From positions 10,906,248 to 10,970,247 of the forward strand of contig JAQFVV010012400.1 of assembly GCA_028023455.1 (NCBI GenBank): DNA of 64,000 bases, in the 5' to 3' direction. The stretch comes from Epiperipatus broadwayi. Lineage: Eukaryota > Onychophora > Udeonychophora > Euonychophora > Peripatidae. Numbering within the stretch: the first letter of the stretch is position 1; each line of letters opens with the position of its first letter. Positions 12,928 through 24,160 of the stretch are shown one piece after another. Position numbers and translations under genes: made by a program. The notes beneath the pieces were generated by a model. The model did no database searches and was not told the origin of the DNA. It saw only the letters and a list, made by a program, of their open reading frames with translations.

Positions 12928-12929
12928 CA

Positions 12930-13381
12930 TATATAGATCACTAATACAGTAATTACATATCTCATAGAGTGTTGATAATTTATTCATAAATTTTTGAACA
13001 ATGGCTTTAATATAATAAGAAAGTAGCAAACAGGGTAGTTTAATTTTTCACTTAGAATGCTCAGAATTTTATGAAATTATGAACATAAACCATGTTATTA
13101 TAATGTTAATTTATAATACTAATAATTTGCAATGTTAATAGTTTTAAAATAAGATATGGGTTTAAAGTAAATGATTTACATATTCTCACTCCCACTTCTA
13201 GACACTGAACACTGGTTCATATAATATACATTTGAGTTAGGAAATAAGATGGCTGCTCTTATTTCCTTAAAGTCTGATATGTGGCTCCTTGCAGTTTTAA
13301 CATTATTTAACCATGCTAGTGAGGAAGGATGATTATCTTCTATAAAGTTACAATATTAATTTGTAATACATTAATTTTTTT
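12930..13381. other. AT-rich DNA, nothing recognised
   Basis: No supported feature. The stretch is slightly less AT-rich near 13180-13320, without coding signal. Confidence 0.45.
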
Positions 13382-13750
13382 CTACAGTGTAGGCTTTCTC
13401 ATACCTGCAGTCCAATATGCAATATATAGAGGGTTTGAACTCAGACTTCCACACAACCCTTAATTATCCATGATATCTCATACTGCTGACATATTTGATC
13501 ACACATATGTTGAAAAGATAAAAAAATCACCAATATATGTATTTCATGCTAAACCAGCACTTGTCAATTGGTCCAGATTATCATCTCCACACACATATAT
13601 ACAATCAAGACTCAGTCTATATTAAGATAGCCAATCTTCTGACTTTCATGCTAAACCAGCACTTGTCAATTGGTCCAGATTATCATCTCCACACACATAT
13701 ATACAATCAAGGTTCAGTCTATATTAAGATAGCCAATCTTCTGACTTTAA
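13382..13750 (-). mobile_element. hammerhead repeat, minus copy with internal 102-bp duplication
   Basis: A minus-strand unit of the repeat family. It contains two adjacent copies (period 102 bp, about 13544-13645 and 13646-13747) of the segment from the hammerhead 5' half to the CTTTAATGGAC block. The two copies differ at only a few positions, so the duplication is younger than the element. The open frame across it repeats the same peptide and is not a gene. Confidence 0.8.
13527..13598 (-). ncRNA. hammerhead-like motif with a mutated core
   Basis: Stem I (CCAA/UUGG with GAUAAUC/GAUU outer pairing), stem II GUGCU/AGCAU, GAAA and the UACAUAUA stem III are all kept. The core reads UUGACAA instead of CUGAUGA, so it is predicted to be inactive. 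The structural parts have survived better than the catalytic heptamer. Confidence 0.65.
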
Positions 13751-14310
13751 TGGACATGTGTATGATCAAGGGTGTCAGCAGTATAAAATAGCATGGATAG
13801 TTGAGGATCATGTGAAAGTCTGAGTTCAAGCTCCTATATATTAAATATTGGAGTGCAGGTATGAAAAAGCCTGTATAGTAGAAAAAAAATCATATATTAA
13901 AATATAGCGCTGCACGGTCTGCCCATTTCTCATATATGTATGTAAATGGATTATGTCCTGTACATGAGGGGTCAGAGTGACTTATGGTCAACATGGTTAG
14001 AATGAGAAATTTGGCACCAACATGGTCTTTGGGCATTCCATCATCAGATTTTCAATGAAATGGATGGCTGAAGAATTGAGAAGTGGAGTGGATTGAAGCC
14101 TGTCCATTAAAGTATAAAGATTGGCTATCTTAATATAGGCTGATCATTGATTGTATATAAGTGTGGAGATGATAATCTGGACCAACTGAAGGGTGCTGGC
14201 TTAGTACGAAATATATATATATTGATGATTATTTAACTTTTTGACATATGTGTGATCAAGGGTGTCAGCAGTATGAGATAGCATGGATAGTTGAGTCAGG
14301 TAAATGTTAA
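13744..14310 (+). mobile_element. hammerhead repeat, plus copy, more than one unit
   Basis: The motif GATCAAGGGTGTCAGCAGTA occurs near 13755 and again near 14248, giving about 493 bp per unit in this copy. The rest of the unit follows the family order (GTCAGAGTGACTTA, ATCAGATTTTCAATG, GGATGGCTGAAG, GCCTGTCCATTAAAG, hammerhead). Together with the preceding minus copy it makes a head-to-head pair. Confidence 0.8.
14168..14236 (+). ncRNA. hammerhead-like motif with core substitutions
   Basis: CCAA, then CUGAAGG (A9 changed to G), stem II GUGCU/AGUAC with loop GGCUU, GAAA, an A/U-rich stem III and UUG. The first stem II pair is G-C here, where other copies have G-U, so helix pairing is kept despite sequence change. 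Predicted inactive because of A9. Confidence 0.65.
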
Positions 14311-14459
14311 TTTGTGTAAAATTAAAAACTAATGTCTGTATGCCAAATTCAAAAAAGAATAGTCACTTTTTAACTGCCATACTATATCATACAGCTGAAG
14401 TAAATAATAGTTTTAAAAACATAAAACAAAAATGAATGCAAAAATACATAACTCATATA

Positions 14460-14650
14460 TAGGGGATTTGAATTCAGATTTTCAAGCACCCTTCAAATCC
14501 CCTACACTTACAATTAAGCTCCAGGTTTGTGAAGAGTGCCTTGTTTTCAAATATTTATAACTCATATATATATATATTCAAATATTTATAACTCATATAT
14601 ATATATATAAATTCTACAATATTCAATATACCAATATATATATATATATA
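14460..14650. repeat. hammerhead-repeat-like head fragment plus 31-bp tandem duplication and AT tracts
   Basis: GGATTTGAATTCAGATTTTC at about 14463 resembles the end of the hammerhead repeat. It is followed by AATCCCCTACACTTACAATT, which resembles the sequence near 23.8 kb. From 14547 a 31-bp unit (TCAAATATTTATAACTC plus an AT run) is present twice, followed by another (TA)n run to 14650. Confidence 0.6.
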
Positions 14651-15445
14651 GCCAACTTAAGCATAAAAAAAATGTGATAAAATTTCTAAAACTTGAAAAA
14701 AACAAAAATTATCTATTAACATGTTTACAGATTATGGACATTTTATATATTAAAAATATTGCAGGAAATAACTTGATAATTAAGCATGACTTATTGATGC
14801 CATAGAGATCAAGTCTAAAATGGTGGCTTGTTTTCATGCAGCTAACTATTATTAATTTCCAGATAGGCTCAGAATTTTTTCACATATACAATTTGTAACT
14901 TATCTAATTAGCTACTGAATATTAATCAGCCTACTTACATTTTAAGTTGTATTAGGAGTAATCAAATGAGCAGTTAACTCCCAGAACCTTTGTGTGGCAT
15001 CCAATAGTGAATGGTAACTATGAATTGCAGCTTGAACCCAACTCTTTTAACACTTGATCATCATGTGATTTTCAAAGTAACAAGCTGTTTTAATTACTTT
15101 TTTAAATGGATCATCAATCTATAACTTAGCTAGAGAATAAACGCTCTAAGATAATCCTAAATGGTCAAATAAATGTAAACATATTTATTAACTGTAATAA
15201 TAAAAAAAAATGTAATTTTAATATGATGTAGCTGTCTCTATTGGTGTGAGAGGTGCCATACTTTTATTAGAAATGAATTTATGATTAGCTTTACTTTATT
15301 TAAAACCATTAATTGTTAAAATAATATACGTATAATACAAACTTAAATTCCAATCAGGACAATCATTGTATCCTATGTAATATTTCACGTACAATATTTT
15401 TTATCAGCAATTTAAAAAATCACAAATCATTTATAAAAACATAGC
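14651..15445. other. AT-rich DNA, nothing recognised
   Basis: No supported feature. The 14930-15080 part is less AT-rich but shows no coding or RNA signal that I recognise. Confidence 0.45.
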
Positions 15446-15457
15446 AATCTTAATGTT

Positions 15458-15812
15458 GAAATATCACATGATCACTATTTCCCATGCTTGCTTATAACTG
15501 TTGTTAAAATAGGCAAAACTCTCTCCATACATTAGTGCCACTCAAAGAAAGACAGAGTAATCAATGGATGCAAGAAGGCTTGAACATAAAATTCCTATCT
15601 AGTGCCTACTCATGCAATATTCCCAAACTAGTTTCTGGCTTATGGCTTTCATCAATGAGGAACCTTGGATCTGAGAGCACTGCACCATTTGGGGATATTG
15701 GATGAATAGGCACTAGATAGGGATTTTATGTACAAGCCTTCTGGCATCCATTGATTATTCTGTCTTGCTTTAAGTGGCATTACTGTATGGAGAAAGTTTT
15801 GCCTATTTTAAT
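15458..15812. mobile_element. fold-back element with 12-bp target-site duplication
   Basis: Two inverted arms of about 118 bp (15507-15624 and 15691-15810) run from AAAATAGGCAAAACT to GGGAATATT around a 66-bp loop. The word AATCTTAATGTT occurs exactly at 15446-15457 and at 15813-15824, consistent with a target-site duplication made on insertion. The segment 15458-15506, which carries ATCACATGATCAC, lies outside the palindrome but is part of the family; the 55.5 kb copy has it on both sides. No coding capacity. Confidence 0.8.
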
Positions 15813-15829
15813 AATCTTAATGTTACTAT

Positions 15830-16500
15830 AATAATGTAAATCAACCAATTTGATATGAAATCCTAAGCAAACATGGTGGCAATCTTCCTTAAACCAAAAT
15901 ATCTCAATATGACCTAAACATTAAAAAAAAAAAAAAACTCATAAAAACTCATTTAATTAAAACTCCTTTAATAAATCTTACAACTAAATATGTAATTAAA
16001 CAAATTAATGCATTAGAGATATTCGTTCAACAAATCAGTGTTTTTGAAAGGTATACAAACTGAAGAGTAATTGGTCAGTTTTGTACAAAGTCAGATGACT
16101 GGATAATGAGTTTTATTCAAAGTGATTGGAGCTTGGATCTTTACAAGTTTTACATATATTTCTATGATGTATTAAACTAATTAATTATATATATATATAT
16201 ACTTGTCAGAAAGTGAATATCTAGTTATTTTTTGCTAAAAGATATGAGAAAATAAACAGTAAAACCTTTTTACCTGGAAGATAAGAATGAGAAATTACTT
16301 TTCGTTATTATTTTTTATATTAGGTGTGCTTTGATACCTAGTGAATTGTTTTATGTTTTTCTGCATATATAAATGAATATTGTTTTTTATTTACAATCTA
16401 CTTTACAGTAGTCATTTCAAATTCTTTTTATCTATTGTAATCCATAGGTCTTCTCTGTTTTACCTGCTCAATATTCTTTTACAGTTTAGTATTTAAATAC
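15830..16500. other. AT-rich DNA, nothing recognised
   Basis: Holds a poly-A tract near 15925 and a (TA)n run near 16185-16200. No gene or known repeat seen. Confidence 0.45.
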
Positions 16501-16504
16501 GAGT

Positions 16505-16850
16505 CTATTGTCTATACTGAACATAATGTAATTAAAAGAGATTTGAACTCAGGCTTTAAAGCTTATACATCTATCCACTCCATCTTATACAACCAGTACA
16601 AAATGTGTATAATAATAAGATTGGCATCAACAAGGATTTTGAGCATTCTATCATCAGATTTTCAATAGTATGGATGGCTGAAGAGCTGGAGGATGGAGAA
16701 GATTGAAGCCTGTCCATTAAAGTTTGAAGATTTGCTATCTTAATATAAACTGAGCACTGATTTTATATATATATGTATAGGAAATAATTATCTGGACCAA
16801 TTGACGAGTGCTTTTACCACAAAATACATATATTAGAGATTTTGTATCTT
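16505..16850. mobile_element. inverted pair of truncated hammerhead repeats
   Basis: A minus-oriented terminal fragment (16505-16605: GTCTATACTGAACATAATGT, TTTGAACTCAGGCTTT, TTATACAACCAGTAC) is joined to a plus-oriented fragment (16606-16850: TTGGCATCAACAAGGATTTT, ATCAGATTTTCAATAG, GGATGGCTGAAGAGCTGG, hammerhead). The same kind of junction is seen at 9.3 and 59.2 kb. Confidence 0.75.
16781..16845 (+). ncRNA. hammerhead-like motif, degenerate
   Basis: CCAA is followed by UUGACGA and GUGCU, but the stem II 3' strand and GAAA have decayed to ACCAC and AAAA. The stem III/UUAG side is partly kept. Inactive. Confidence 0.5.
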
Positions 16851-16855
16851 TTGCA

Positions 16856-17960
16856 AAAAAAAAAAAAAAAAAGAGGAGATATTCGACATATATTATAAAG
16901 TTGTTCCGTACATTATTTTACGTGATTTTTTTTATTTTCGTCTAGGGTTAATCTATTCTCTTATAAGCATTTATTTTAGTATAAAAGTAGCTTTCTAGCG
17001 AGAAAAGCTCGTCCTTTAATAACATTTGAAAAAAAAACTACAAACTTCAGTCTAATTAGGACTAATTACTATGCTCTAACAGTTAAGAATTTGAACATTC
17101 ACTGATCTCATGAAAACTCTCTGTTATGGTTATCTTAATTTTTATATACAGTGTTACATACCGAATATTATTTTCTGTGTCGATTTTTCAAAATTTCCTT
17201 ATAGACAGATTAAAGTTTTTATTACTTCCTGGACTTTTAATCTTTTTATTCATCAACGATTCATCCTTCAAAAATCAATTGTCAGTTTATTTTTTTCAGT
17301 TCTGTTTGTTTATCTGTCATATTGTGATGATACATTTACATTAACTTTTTTCTAAGATTTTTACGTTGCCTCAAGCAGTTGCTAATAGACAAATGTCTTG
17401 AGCGGCCTTTCTACCAGCAGTTTTTCACTTCATTTTTTTTTTTTAATTTCAATTTTAAACTTTGTAAAACGTTTATTATGATTTTTAATGCTCCTACAAA
17501 CACATTTATATATATAAACTCTTTCTGATGAAAGATAAGTTAATTCCCAAATAGATCTGTTCCGCATTTAAGTTGACTGTCTTGGATACTGAACTCTCAG
17601 TGCCTCGAGATATAACCAGTGTTTGTTTATATATATATATGCTAAGCCTAGATACCACTAATGTTTACAAATTTGTGTATATATACATGTGCATGTGAAA
17701 CCTAAATAAGTTGTTTACTATACTTAAAGCAATTTTAATAAATAGTATATCTATATAAGTTGAAGGTTTTTAATAATCCTCTAATTTTTAAAAAGATAGT
17801 TATTAGATAAGTATGCTGCCGCCTTTATTAAGCATCCTTCAATTGTTAGAAGGAGTTCAAGAAATAAAGTTTTCTGAATCAAAGTTCAGCCTGTTATTTT
17901 TGATGCTTTAATATGATTATGACCTTCAGATCAACAAACCATTTAATCAATTTTGCTCGT
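16856..17960. other. AT-rich DNA with poly-A tract, no gene supported
   Basis: Begins with a poly-A run (16856-16872). Overlapping short ORFs at 17110-17355 give hydrophobic, cysteine- and phenylalanine-rich translations in two frames at once. This is typical of T-rich non-coding DNA, not of an exon. Confidence 0.45.
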
Positions 17961-17964
17961 TGTA

Positions 17965-18050
17965 CTTTAGCACAGTGGTATTGTGATTGAGGTAAGAGGT
18001 AACGGCTTCTGAATTAAAATCATTTGCGGGGTTCAAATATCGCATGACTT
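17965..18050 (+). other. tRNA-like fragment with A-box and B-box (possible SINE head)
   Basis: TTAGCACAGTGG near 17968 fits the pol III A-box consensus, and GGGGTTCAAATATCGC at about 18028-18043 fits the B-box and T-arm closing stem. The spacing (about 60 nt) is longer than in a plain tRNA. The anticodon arm does not fold cleanly, so this is more likely a decayed tRNA-derived SINE head than a functional tRNA. Confidence 0.45.
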
Positions 18051-18059
18051 TCCAAATAC

Positions 18060-19660
18060 CATATGATTTTAAATTCTTTTTTCCTCTTAACAATTTAAAA
18101 CAGTGATAGAGTAGAAATGAGAACCAAAGATACTTACCTGGACTGAGATCCAAACTTGATATATATGAATTCTCAAGCAATAATCATCTTTATTCATGGG
18201 GAAATGATTACTTAATAAATAAAACTTCCTGAACTTCAGCATATCGCTTTTGATGCTGAAACATTACATACATTCTGGAACAATAAACTATTTGGCCCTT
18301 TAGATAGTATATTTTATATTTGGTGCTGTCATCTGTGATTATATGAATACATAATTATTGTATCTGTAAATGAGGAAATTATTTATTAAATTGAAAACAA
18401 TATTGCTTTTTCTGCATATAAAATACAGACTGCCTTTTTAAAAAATATATATATTATTTACAATTAAAAGGCAAATTAGGATTTGGATAAGTCAATAAAA
18501 TTTCTTTTGGTTTATAATAATAATTATTATTATTATGTAAATGATATTTAAAAATAAAATTAATTAAAAAAAGTGCTTTAGAAGTCATTTGAAACTTGAC
18601 AGATTGCTATAATGTTTCATTCAATTGACCATACCAAGATTTTTTACCTCAACTAGAAAGTTTTATCTAGAAATCTCTTGATACTAATTCTGCCATTTGT
18701 GCCAAGGCATTGAATTTTATGAAACAATAAATCAATGAAATAAACTAAAGTAAGATACAAAGAAATTCAATGGCAGAAATAGAAGAAGGAATGGTTTATT
18801 CAAATCCAAATCAAATCAATGTGCATCTTGTATAAAAAAGAATACCATATGTTTTGATTTGTAAAAGATATATATTAATCTACATCCACAAAGAGGAGAA
18901 AAGACAGGGAGATAACTCTCAAATCAATTCTATCTCAAGGATTGAGACAATGTTTAAATTTCAATCAAGCAGGAAAATGTTATAATAACTATCTAGAAAC
19001 CATTTGAGAACATTCCATATAGCATAATCAATTGTATGAGATAAATTGAGATTCAGACTGAATTCAATGAATTCAATGATGTTTATCCTAGAACTTTTTT
19101 TTTACAGAGATATTGCATGGGCATTACAATTTTTAGTCCAATATTAATGCAAGCCATCAATTTTTAAGTTTGATGTATGAAAATGTAATATATTGTAGAA
19201 ATATTTTTGGTTACTACACTGTGCTTAATATAAAAAAACAAAAAACAACAAATGAGTTTATTTCACTCAAAAATTTCAGACATAGATTATCACCTGGAAT
19301 AATCAATAGATGCTAGTTAAGAATATTATGATGCATATCCAAACCCATTCTGTTTATTTGCTATTTTTTATGAGAAGAAATATTGCAGTTACAATTTAAC
19401 CATCACCTTTCACTTTTAAACTATTAAACTAATAATTTCAAAGATAGTATCCTAGCCAAAAAGTGAACAATGATAACAATTAATGAAAAACTGAGTTCAC
19501 TAGAATATATATTTATGAGCCTAGTAATAAACTTATATAATTAAGCAAAAAAAGGCTGCATTAAAAATCTTTGCTTATTCTTTAAATTTTGGGCTATTAG
19601 TTTAATATTATGAAAGCGATAAAGGTAATGGTACCTAACAAGAAATTAATTTTCAATGTG
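18060..19660. other. AT-rich DNA, nothing recognised
   Basis: No gene, RNA or named repeat was found. The short ORF overlapping 17947-18180 covers the tRNA-like fragment on the opposite strand and is not considered coding. Confidence 0.45.
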
Positions 19661-19734
19661 AATGTAGCGTTATCACATAATATTTATTTAGTGCTCAAAC
19701 TTATAGTAGATTGTTCAGAAAAAAGTTTACTATA

Positions 19735-19849
19735 GTTTTTTTTCCATATGTTATAGCATCGGTCAGGAGGCAAACTCTTAACAACTGTCTGCAACCAACT
19801 GCTTGCTTGCAAGGCAGCTGTGCTGATCTCTCGGCTAACAATGCTTGAT
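19735..19849 (-). mobile_element. tRNA-derived SINE, copy 1 of the array
   Basis: On the minus strand it begins near TCAAGCATTGTTAGCCGAG (A-box TTAGCCGAGAG), then GCAAGCAAGCAGTTGG and a weak B-box, ending in GATGCTATAACATATGG and a poly-A tail. The long variable-arm-like insert suggests a type II (Leu or Ser-like) tRNA origin. Confidence 0.8.
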
Positions 19850-19916
19850 GCATTATCACATAATATTTATTTAGTGCTCAAACTTATAGTAGATTGTTCA
19901 GAAAAAAGTTTACTAT

Positions 19917-20036
19917 AGTTTTTTTTTTCCATATGTCATAGCATCGGTTGGGAGACGAACTCACAACAACCGTCTGCAACCAACTGCTTGCTTGCAAGGC
20001 AGCTCCATTGACCTCTCGGCTAACAACGCTTGATGC
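19917..20036 (-). mobile_element. tRNA-derived SINE, copy 2 of the array
   Basis: Same structure as copy 1 with a longer poly-A tail. It keeps CpG-containing positions that copy 1 has lost. The B-box here (GTGAGTTCGTCTCCC on the minus strand) is close to consensus. Confidence 0.85.
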
Positions 20037-20109
20037 ATTATCACATAATATTTATTTAGTGCTCAAACTTATAGTAGATTGTTCAGAAAAAAGTTTACTA
20101 TAGTTTTAT

Positions 20110-21270
20110 GAATAAAAATTGAGCTTTTAATCTGCACTTTATCAGTAATTTTTTAGTGGTAATTTCTCAAGTATTCTTTACTAATATTAGAAGTAACATC
20201 CAGAGCCTTCTGATTACTTAAAAATGTGTTTAGGAAGATGACAATTAGTACCATGTTATCAATGCCATCAATCTGACTTTGTTGATGATAACAACTAGAT
20301 ATATAAAGCAGAGATTTTCATATTTTAATGGTGATTGCATAAGTGCTATAAAATGTGAATGCATAAAATATTTATGATAATAAAAAAACTGACTTTCAAT
20401 AACAATTTTCTTTATTTCAGACTCATTTATTGTAAATTTGAATAATCAATAGTGGAAACTTATGCTATTACATCCACATCCCTATACTAGTTTCTGGCTT
20501 AGGCCCATTAATAAAAAGTGTTTAGTCATAATGTGTTTATATATCTGGCAGCCATATTTAATTTACTTGTACTGCCAGGCTCCAGAATACTAAGGGGACA
20601 AACTTTGCACAATAGTTTCATTCTATTGATAAAAACTGAATTTTTTTTACTTACTCAACAAAAAAAAAACTAGTTTAGGTTTTGATCCAGCATTTGATTC
20701 CTCAGCCTAATTGAGTTGAATAGTAATTGAGAAATCATGAAATCTCCAGTTTTCTACACTCATTAATGACTGAGATAACCTACTCAGTACCTTCTATTTT
20801 AGTACTTATGATTAAGAAGAGTAAGAAATGGCTCCAAATATGTAGGTTTCTGTCATTTTGATATTTGGAAAACTAAAAATTGGATTATTAAATTAGATTT
20901 GTTAGTATGTAAATCAGATATTGTAACTTTTTCTGAGCAGTGAGCTCTTAAAATATAGTTGATCTTAAATCAGGTCACACTATTAAAAGTAAAAAATATA
21001 CTCATTATCTTTAGTAGAAAACCTACCAATATGAAACATTATAACAAAAATAGAAGTAATTACAAATATTAATGATAATCTTGGTGGTGATTATGAGTTA
21101 AGTGCACATATGAAATTTAATAAGGGTCAAAGATTGCGCTATTAAACATTTTATTGTTGTAGTCATGACATTTAAATATCAGAAATAAATGGTTGAGGTT
21201 TAATCTATAAACCCTTAATTTATGAATCCATCACTTTGTTATTGTTCTAAATAGCCCAGGGCAGCAACAT
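20110..21270. other. AT-rich DNA; possible old fold-back fragment
   Basis: Around 20487-20505 the words CTAGTTTCTGGCTTAGG resemble the loop of the fold-back family, but too little is preserved to delimit a copy. No gene is seen elsewhere. Confidence 0.35.
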
Positions 21271-21271
21271 C

Positions 21272-21340
21272 ATTATTACTACTACTACTGCTGTTGCTGC
21301 TGCTACAACTGCTGCTGCTGCTTCTACTACTATTGCTATT
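21272..21340. repeat. interrupted CTA/CTG triplet repeat
   Basis: Runs of ACT, then CTG and CTA units with single interruptions. Both CTG and CTA tracts are present; no coding frame extends beyond the repeat. Confidence 0.85.
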
Positions 21341-21344
21341 AGGT

Positions 21345-22480
21345 GCTACACAGTCCATTTGGACTTCTAAGTTATAATGTGTAAAGCATTCTGTTTATTT
21401 GTAGAATTTTCTTTTTCCTGCACAGCTTGAACTAATGCTTTATAATTAATAAAAAAACCATAATAAATCTTTCATTTTACATCATTGTTACCTTATAAAG
21501 ATGTTAGTAATGCAAAATTATAAAAAAAACTAAACAAATAGAAGATTGCAATGTAAAATCTAAGAAAAGCAAAAATGATTATAATGTAAAATAAGCTTTT
21601 TTATGAAAGAGAAGGCTGGGTATAAATTTCTGTATGAGAGCTACAATAAAAAAATAAAGATTACATATAGCCTTATTATTTTAGTTTTTTAAATCCATAC
21701 TCACTAGTTATAACAACAAAGTTTGATGATTTCAGATTAGAATCAATTACAAAGATATATAAACCAATGAAAGTATTTAAAATAGGTTTGCATTGACAAG
21801 AAATAAGTAATAAACCATTTTCTACATCTTTCATGTTTTAGTGTAGAAGTGCAGTGGTTAATTCTGCTATTTTACTACCAGTGCTTTATTTTTTTTATAA
21901 ACTTGAAGTAATAAACTAGCTGTTTATTTTTAAACCTTCCAAAATATTTGTCTTAATTTTTATCACTGTTAGCGTTTATAATGTATTATTAAACACTTTT
22001 ATATTTGTTTTCAATTTTTGTAGTGGTTTAAAAACTATATTTAAAAAAAATTAGCACTATTCAAGTATCTAGTACTAATAATGTCATTCAGTTAATTGTC
22101 ATAAATCTTTTTTCTGGTTCTGTTTCTGCTGAAATCATGATATATTGTTTTAAAAGTCTCATATTACAATTTATTATTATTTTCAGTCTTATTTTAATTC
22201 TCTGTCTGTTGTTTTGACAGGTTAGCAGTCTTCTTTAGAACTAAAATACATTATTTTAAATATTTTATTTACAGTCAACTTTATAATAAGCAAAATAATT
22301 TATATTATATATTCAAATATAAAAATATTATATATATCAATATGCATTTCTATATTTATATTAATCTCTATATTAGTATTTTAAAATTCAAGTTTTAATT
22401 AAATGTTACACTAGAATCAAATTAAATTTTATATAAAACCTATTATTTATAAATAATATACTTCATTATCATCATCATTT
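21345..22480. other. AT-rich DNA, nothing recognised
   Basis: No supported feature in this stretch. Confidence 0.45.
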
Positions 22481-22489
22481 TAAATACAT

Positions 22490-23530
22490 TGCAGAACGAA
22501 GATCTCTCCAAGTTCAATCCAGTTTCTCTCTTCTCCAAGATATATCAGCAAACTTTCTTATATTATCCAACCATCCCATATGTAATCAATTTCCAAGTTT
22601 TTTAAATCTCTTGAGATTCAATTTAAAAATTTAACTGTCCATTTATTATCAATTCTTCTAGAAAAATGTCCAGCTTAGCTCCATTTCAGTCCCTTAATAT
22701 TTTAATTATGTCAATGGTGGATATTTGTTCTTTCATAGTTTACTTTTGATTCCTTCTCATTACTCTCAACATATATTTCTTCATACTTCATTGAATAGTC
22801 TTAAGTCTGTATATTGCTCTTCTGTTAAGTGCTCAAATCTTAGATCTATATATAAGACATAAAACACATGTATTGAAACCCTTTTTTTTTTTTTAAAAGA
22901 AATAGCCATATTTCCTTTCAATGTGAAGTTGTTTCTATCAAAAGCACTCTATCCACTTTTAACTCTGTGATTAATTTTATACTTTATAATTTATTCTGAA
23001 TTAATAATTGAATCAAGATATTTATAATTGTTAAATTCTTCTAATTCATGATTTTTAATCTTAATTTTCTTCTGTAAAAATACATTGAACATTACTCTAA
23101 ACTTTTTAGAATTTATCATTAGCCCTGCTTTTTTTGCTTTCATTTGATAACTCTTGCATCACTTCCTGAATTTCTGAAGCACTGTTGGTAAAAACAACCA
23201 TATCTTCTGCAAAATCTAAATGATTTAAATGAGATTAATGTTTTTTTCTATTTCTTTAGCTTTCCAAATTAATCCACAAATATTTTTTTTTTTTTAAAAA
23301 AAAAGGTTTGGTCATATGGAATCAATCTATTATATATCTTTAACAATGTTAACTTTTGTACTTTTGCCATATAATTTAACCAATGATAATGCATTTTTAT
23401 TTCTCACTGCATGATTTATCCCAAACCTATATCATGATGGTTCAAAGCTTTAATCACTACAAAATGCTTTATAGAATTAAAGGATTTTAATAACCTATAA
23501 ATACAAAATACAATTATTCTTTCTATAATT
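22490..23530 (-). pseudogene. RTE-like LINE fragment: RT palm to C-terminus
   Basis: The minus-strand reading frames, with frequent frameshifts, give LNHLDFAEDMVVFTN near 23165-23240. This is the RT active-site motif, FADD in an active enzyme and FAED here. Next comes MQELSNESKK, then a degenerate thumb. Near 22860-22520 lie the C-terminal LALNRRAIYRLKTIQ-like segment and SMKKYMLRVMRRNQK. The order matches the better-preserved copies at 60 and 46.4 kb. The element is broken by many stops. Confidence 0.75.
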
Positions 23531-23539
23531 TCTTTCAAT

Positions 23540-23720
23540 ACTGATTTACTGAGTTAAGCCCATTTATACCATTATATATACATAAACACATAAAACATAT
23601 TTTCATAAATCAAGCATATTTACATATAATTTTACTCTTATTATTATTAAAATGGCATCAAAATATAATATATATATTATCAAAATATTCTAGAATAAAT
23701 ATTAAAAAATGCCATATGCC
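23540..23720. other. AT-rich DNA, nothing recognised
   Basis: Short AT-rich gap between the LINE and the next repeat. Confidence 0.4.
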
Positions 23721-23721
23721 T

Positions 23722-23798
23722 ATATAAAATACAGGCAAAACTCTCTATATGTATTGCCACTCAGTGCAAGCCAGAGTAATTAATGTATGCCAGAAGGC
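23722..23798. mobile_element. fold-back family fragment (one arm end)
   Basis: ACAGGCAAAACTCTCTATATG, TTGCCACTCAGTGCAAGCC and GCCAGAAGGCTTG match the arms of the fold-back elements at 15.5 and 55.1 kb. The copy breaks off where the hammerhead repeat begins. Confidence 0.7.
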
Positions 23799-24115
23799 TT
23801 GATAGTCTGGGATCAAATCCCCTATAATTATAGTTAAACTCCAGGGATATAAAAAAATCTGTATTTAAACATTACAGATTCAGCATGTATCTTGCTCATC
23901 CTTCTTCTGTGTATTTAAATGGTCAAGATTCTATACATGCAGAGTAAGAGTGACTTAAGGTCAACATAGGCCTAGCAATAATATTGGCATCATCAAGGGA
24001 TTTGAGCATTTCATCATCAGATTTTCAATGATTTGCATGGTTGAAGGATTGGAGATTGGAGCAGATTAAAGCCTGTCCATTAAAGATTTTTTATCATAGT
24101 ATAGACTGAGCACTG

Positions 24116-24117
24116 GT

Positions 24118-24159
<42 letters not shown>

Positions 24160-24160
24160 A
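24116..24160. repeat. (AT)n(GT)n microsatellite inside a hammerhead repeat
   Basis: About 12 AT units followed by about 8 GT units. It expands the TATATATATGTG segment found at the same place in other copies, so it grew inside the element. Confidence 0.9.

Larger units (their letters stand above)
19666..20108. repeat. array: flank-SINE-flank-SINE-flank
   Basis: A segment of about 73 bp (starting GC[A/G]TTATCACATAATATTT and ending TTTACTATAGTTTT) occurs three times, at about 19668, 19850 and 20036. A minus-oriented SINE lies between each neighbouring pair. The repeat period is about 182-186 bp. The three flank copies are almost identical, while the two SINEs differ at about 14 of 112 positions. 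Confidence 0.9.

Noticed and set aside
17110-17355. Two overlapping plus ORFs of 72 and 81 codons
   Set aside because: Two frames open at once in T-rich DNA, hydrophobic low-complexity translation, no domain.
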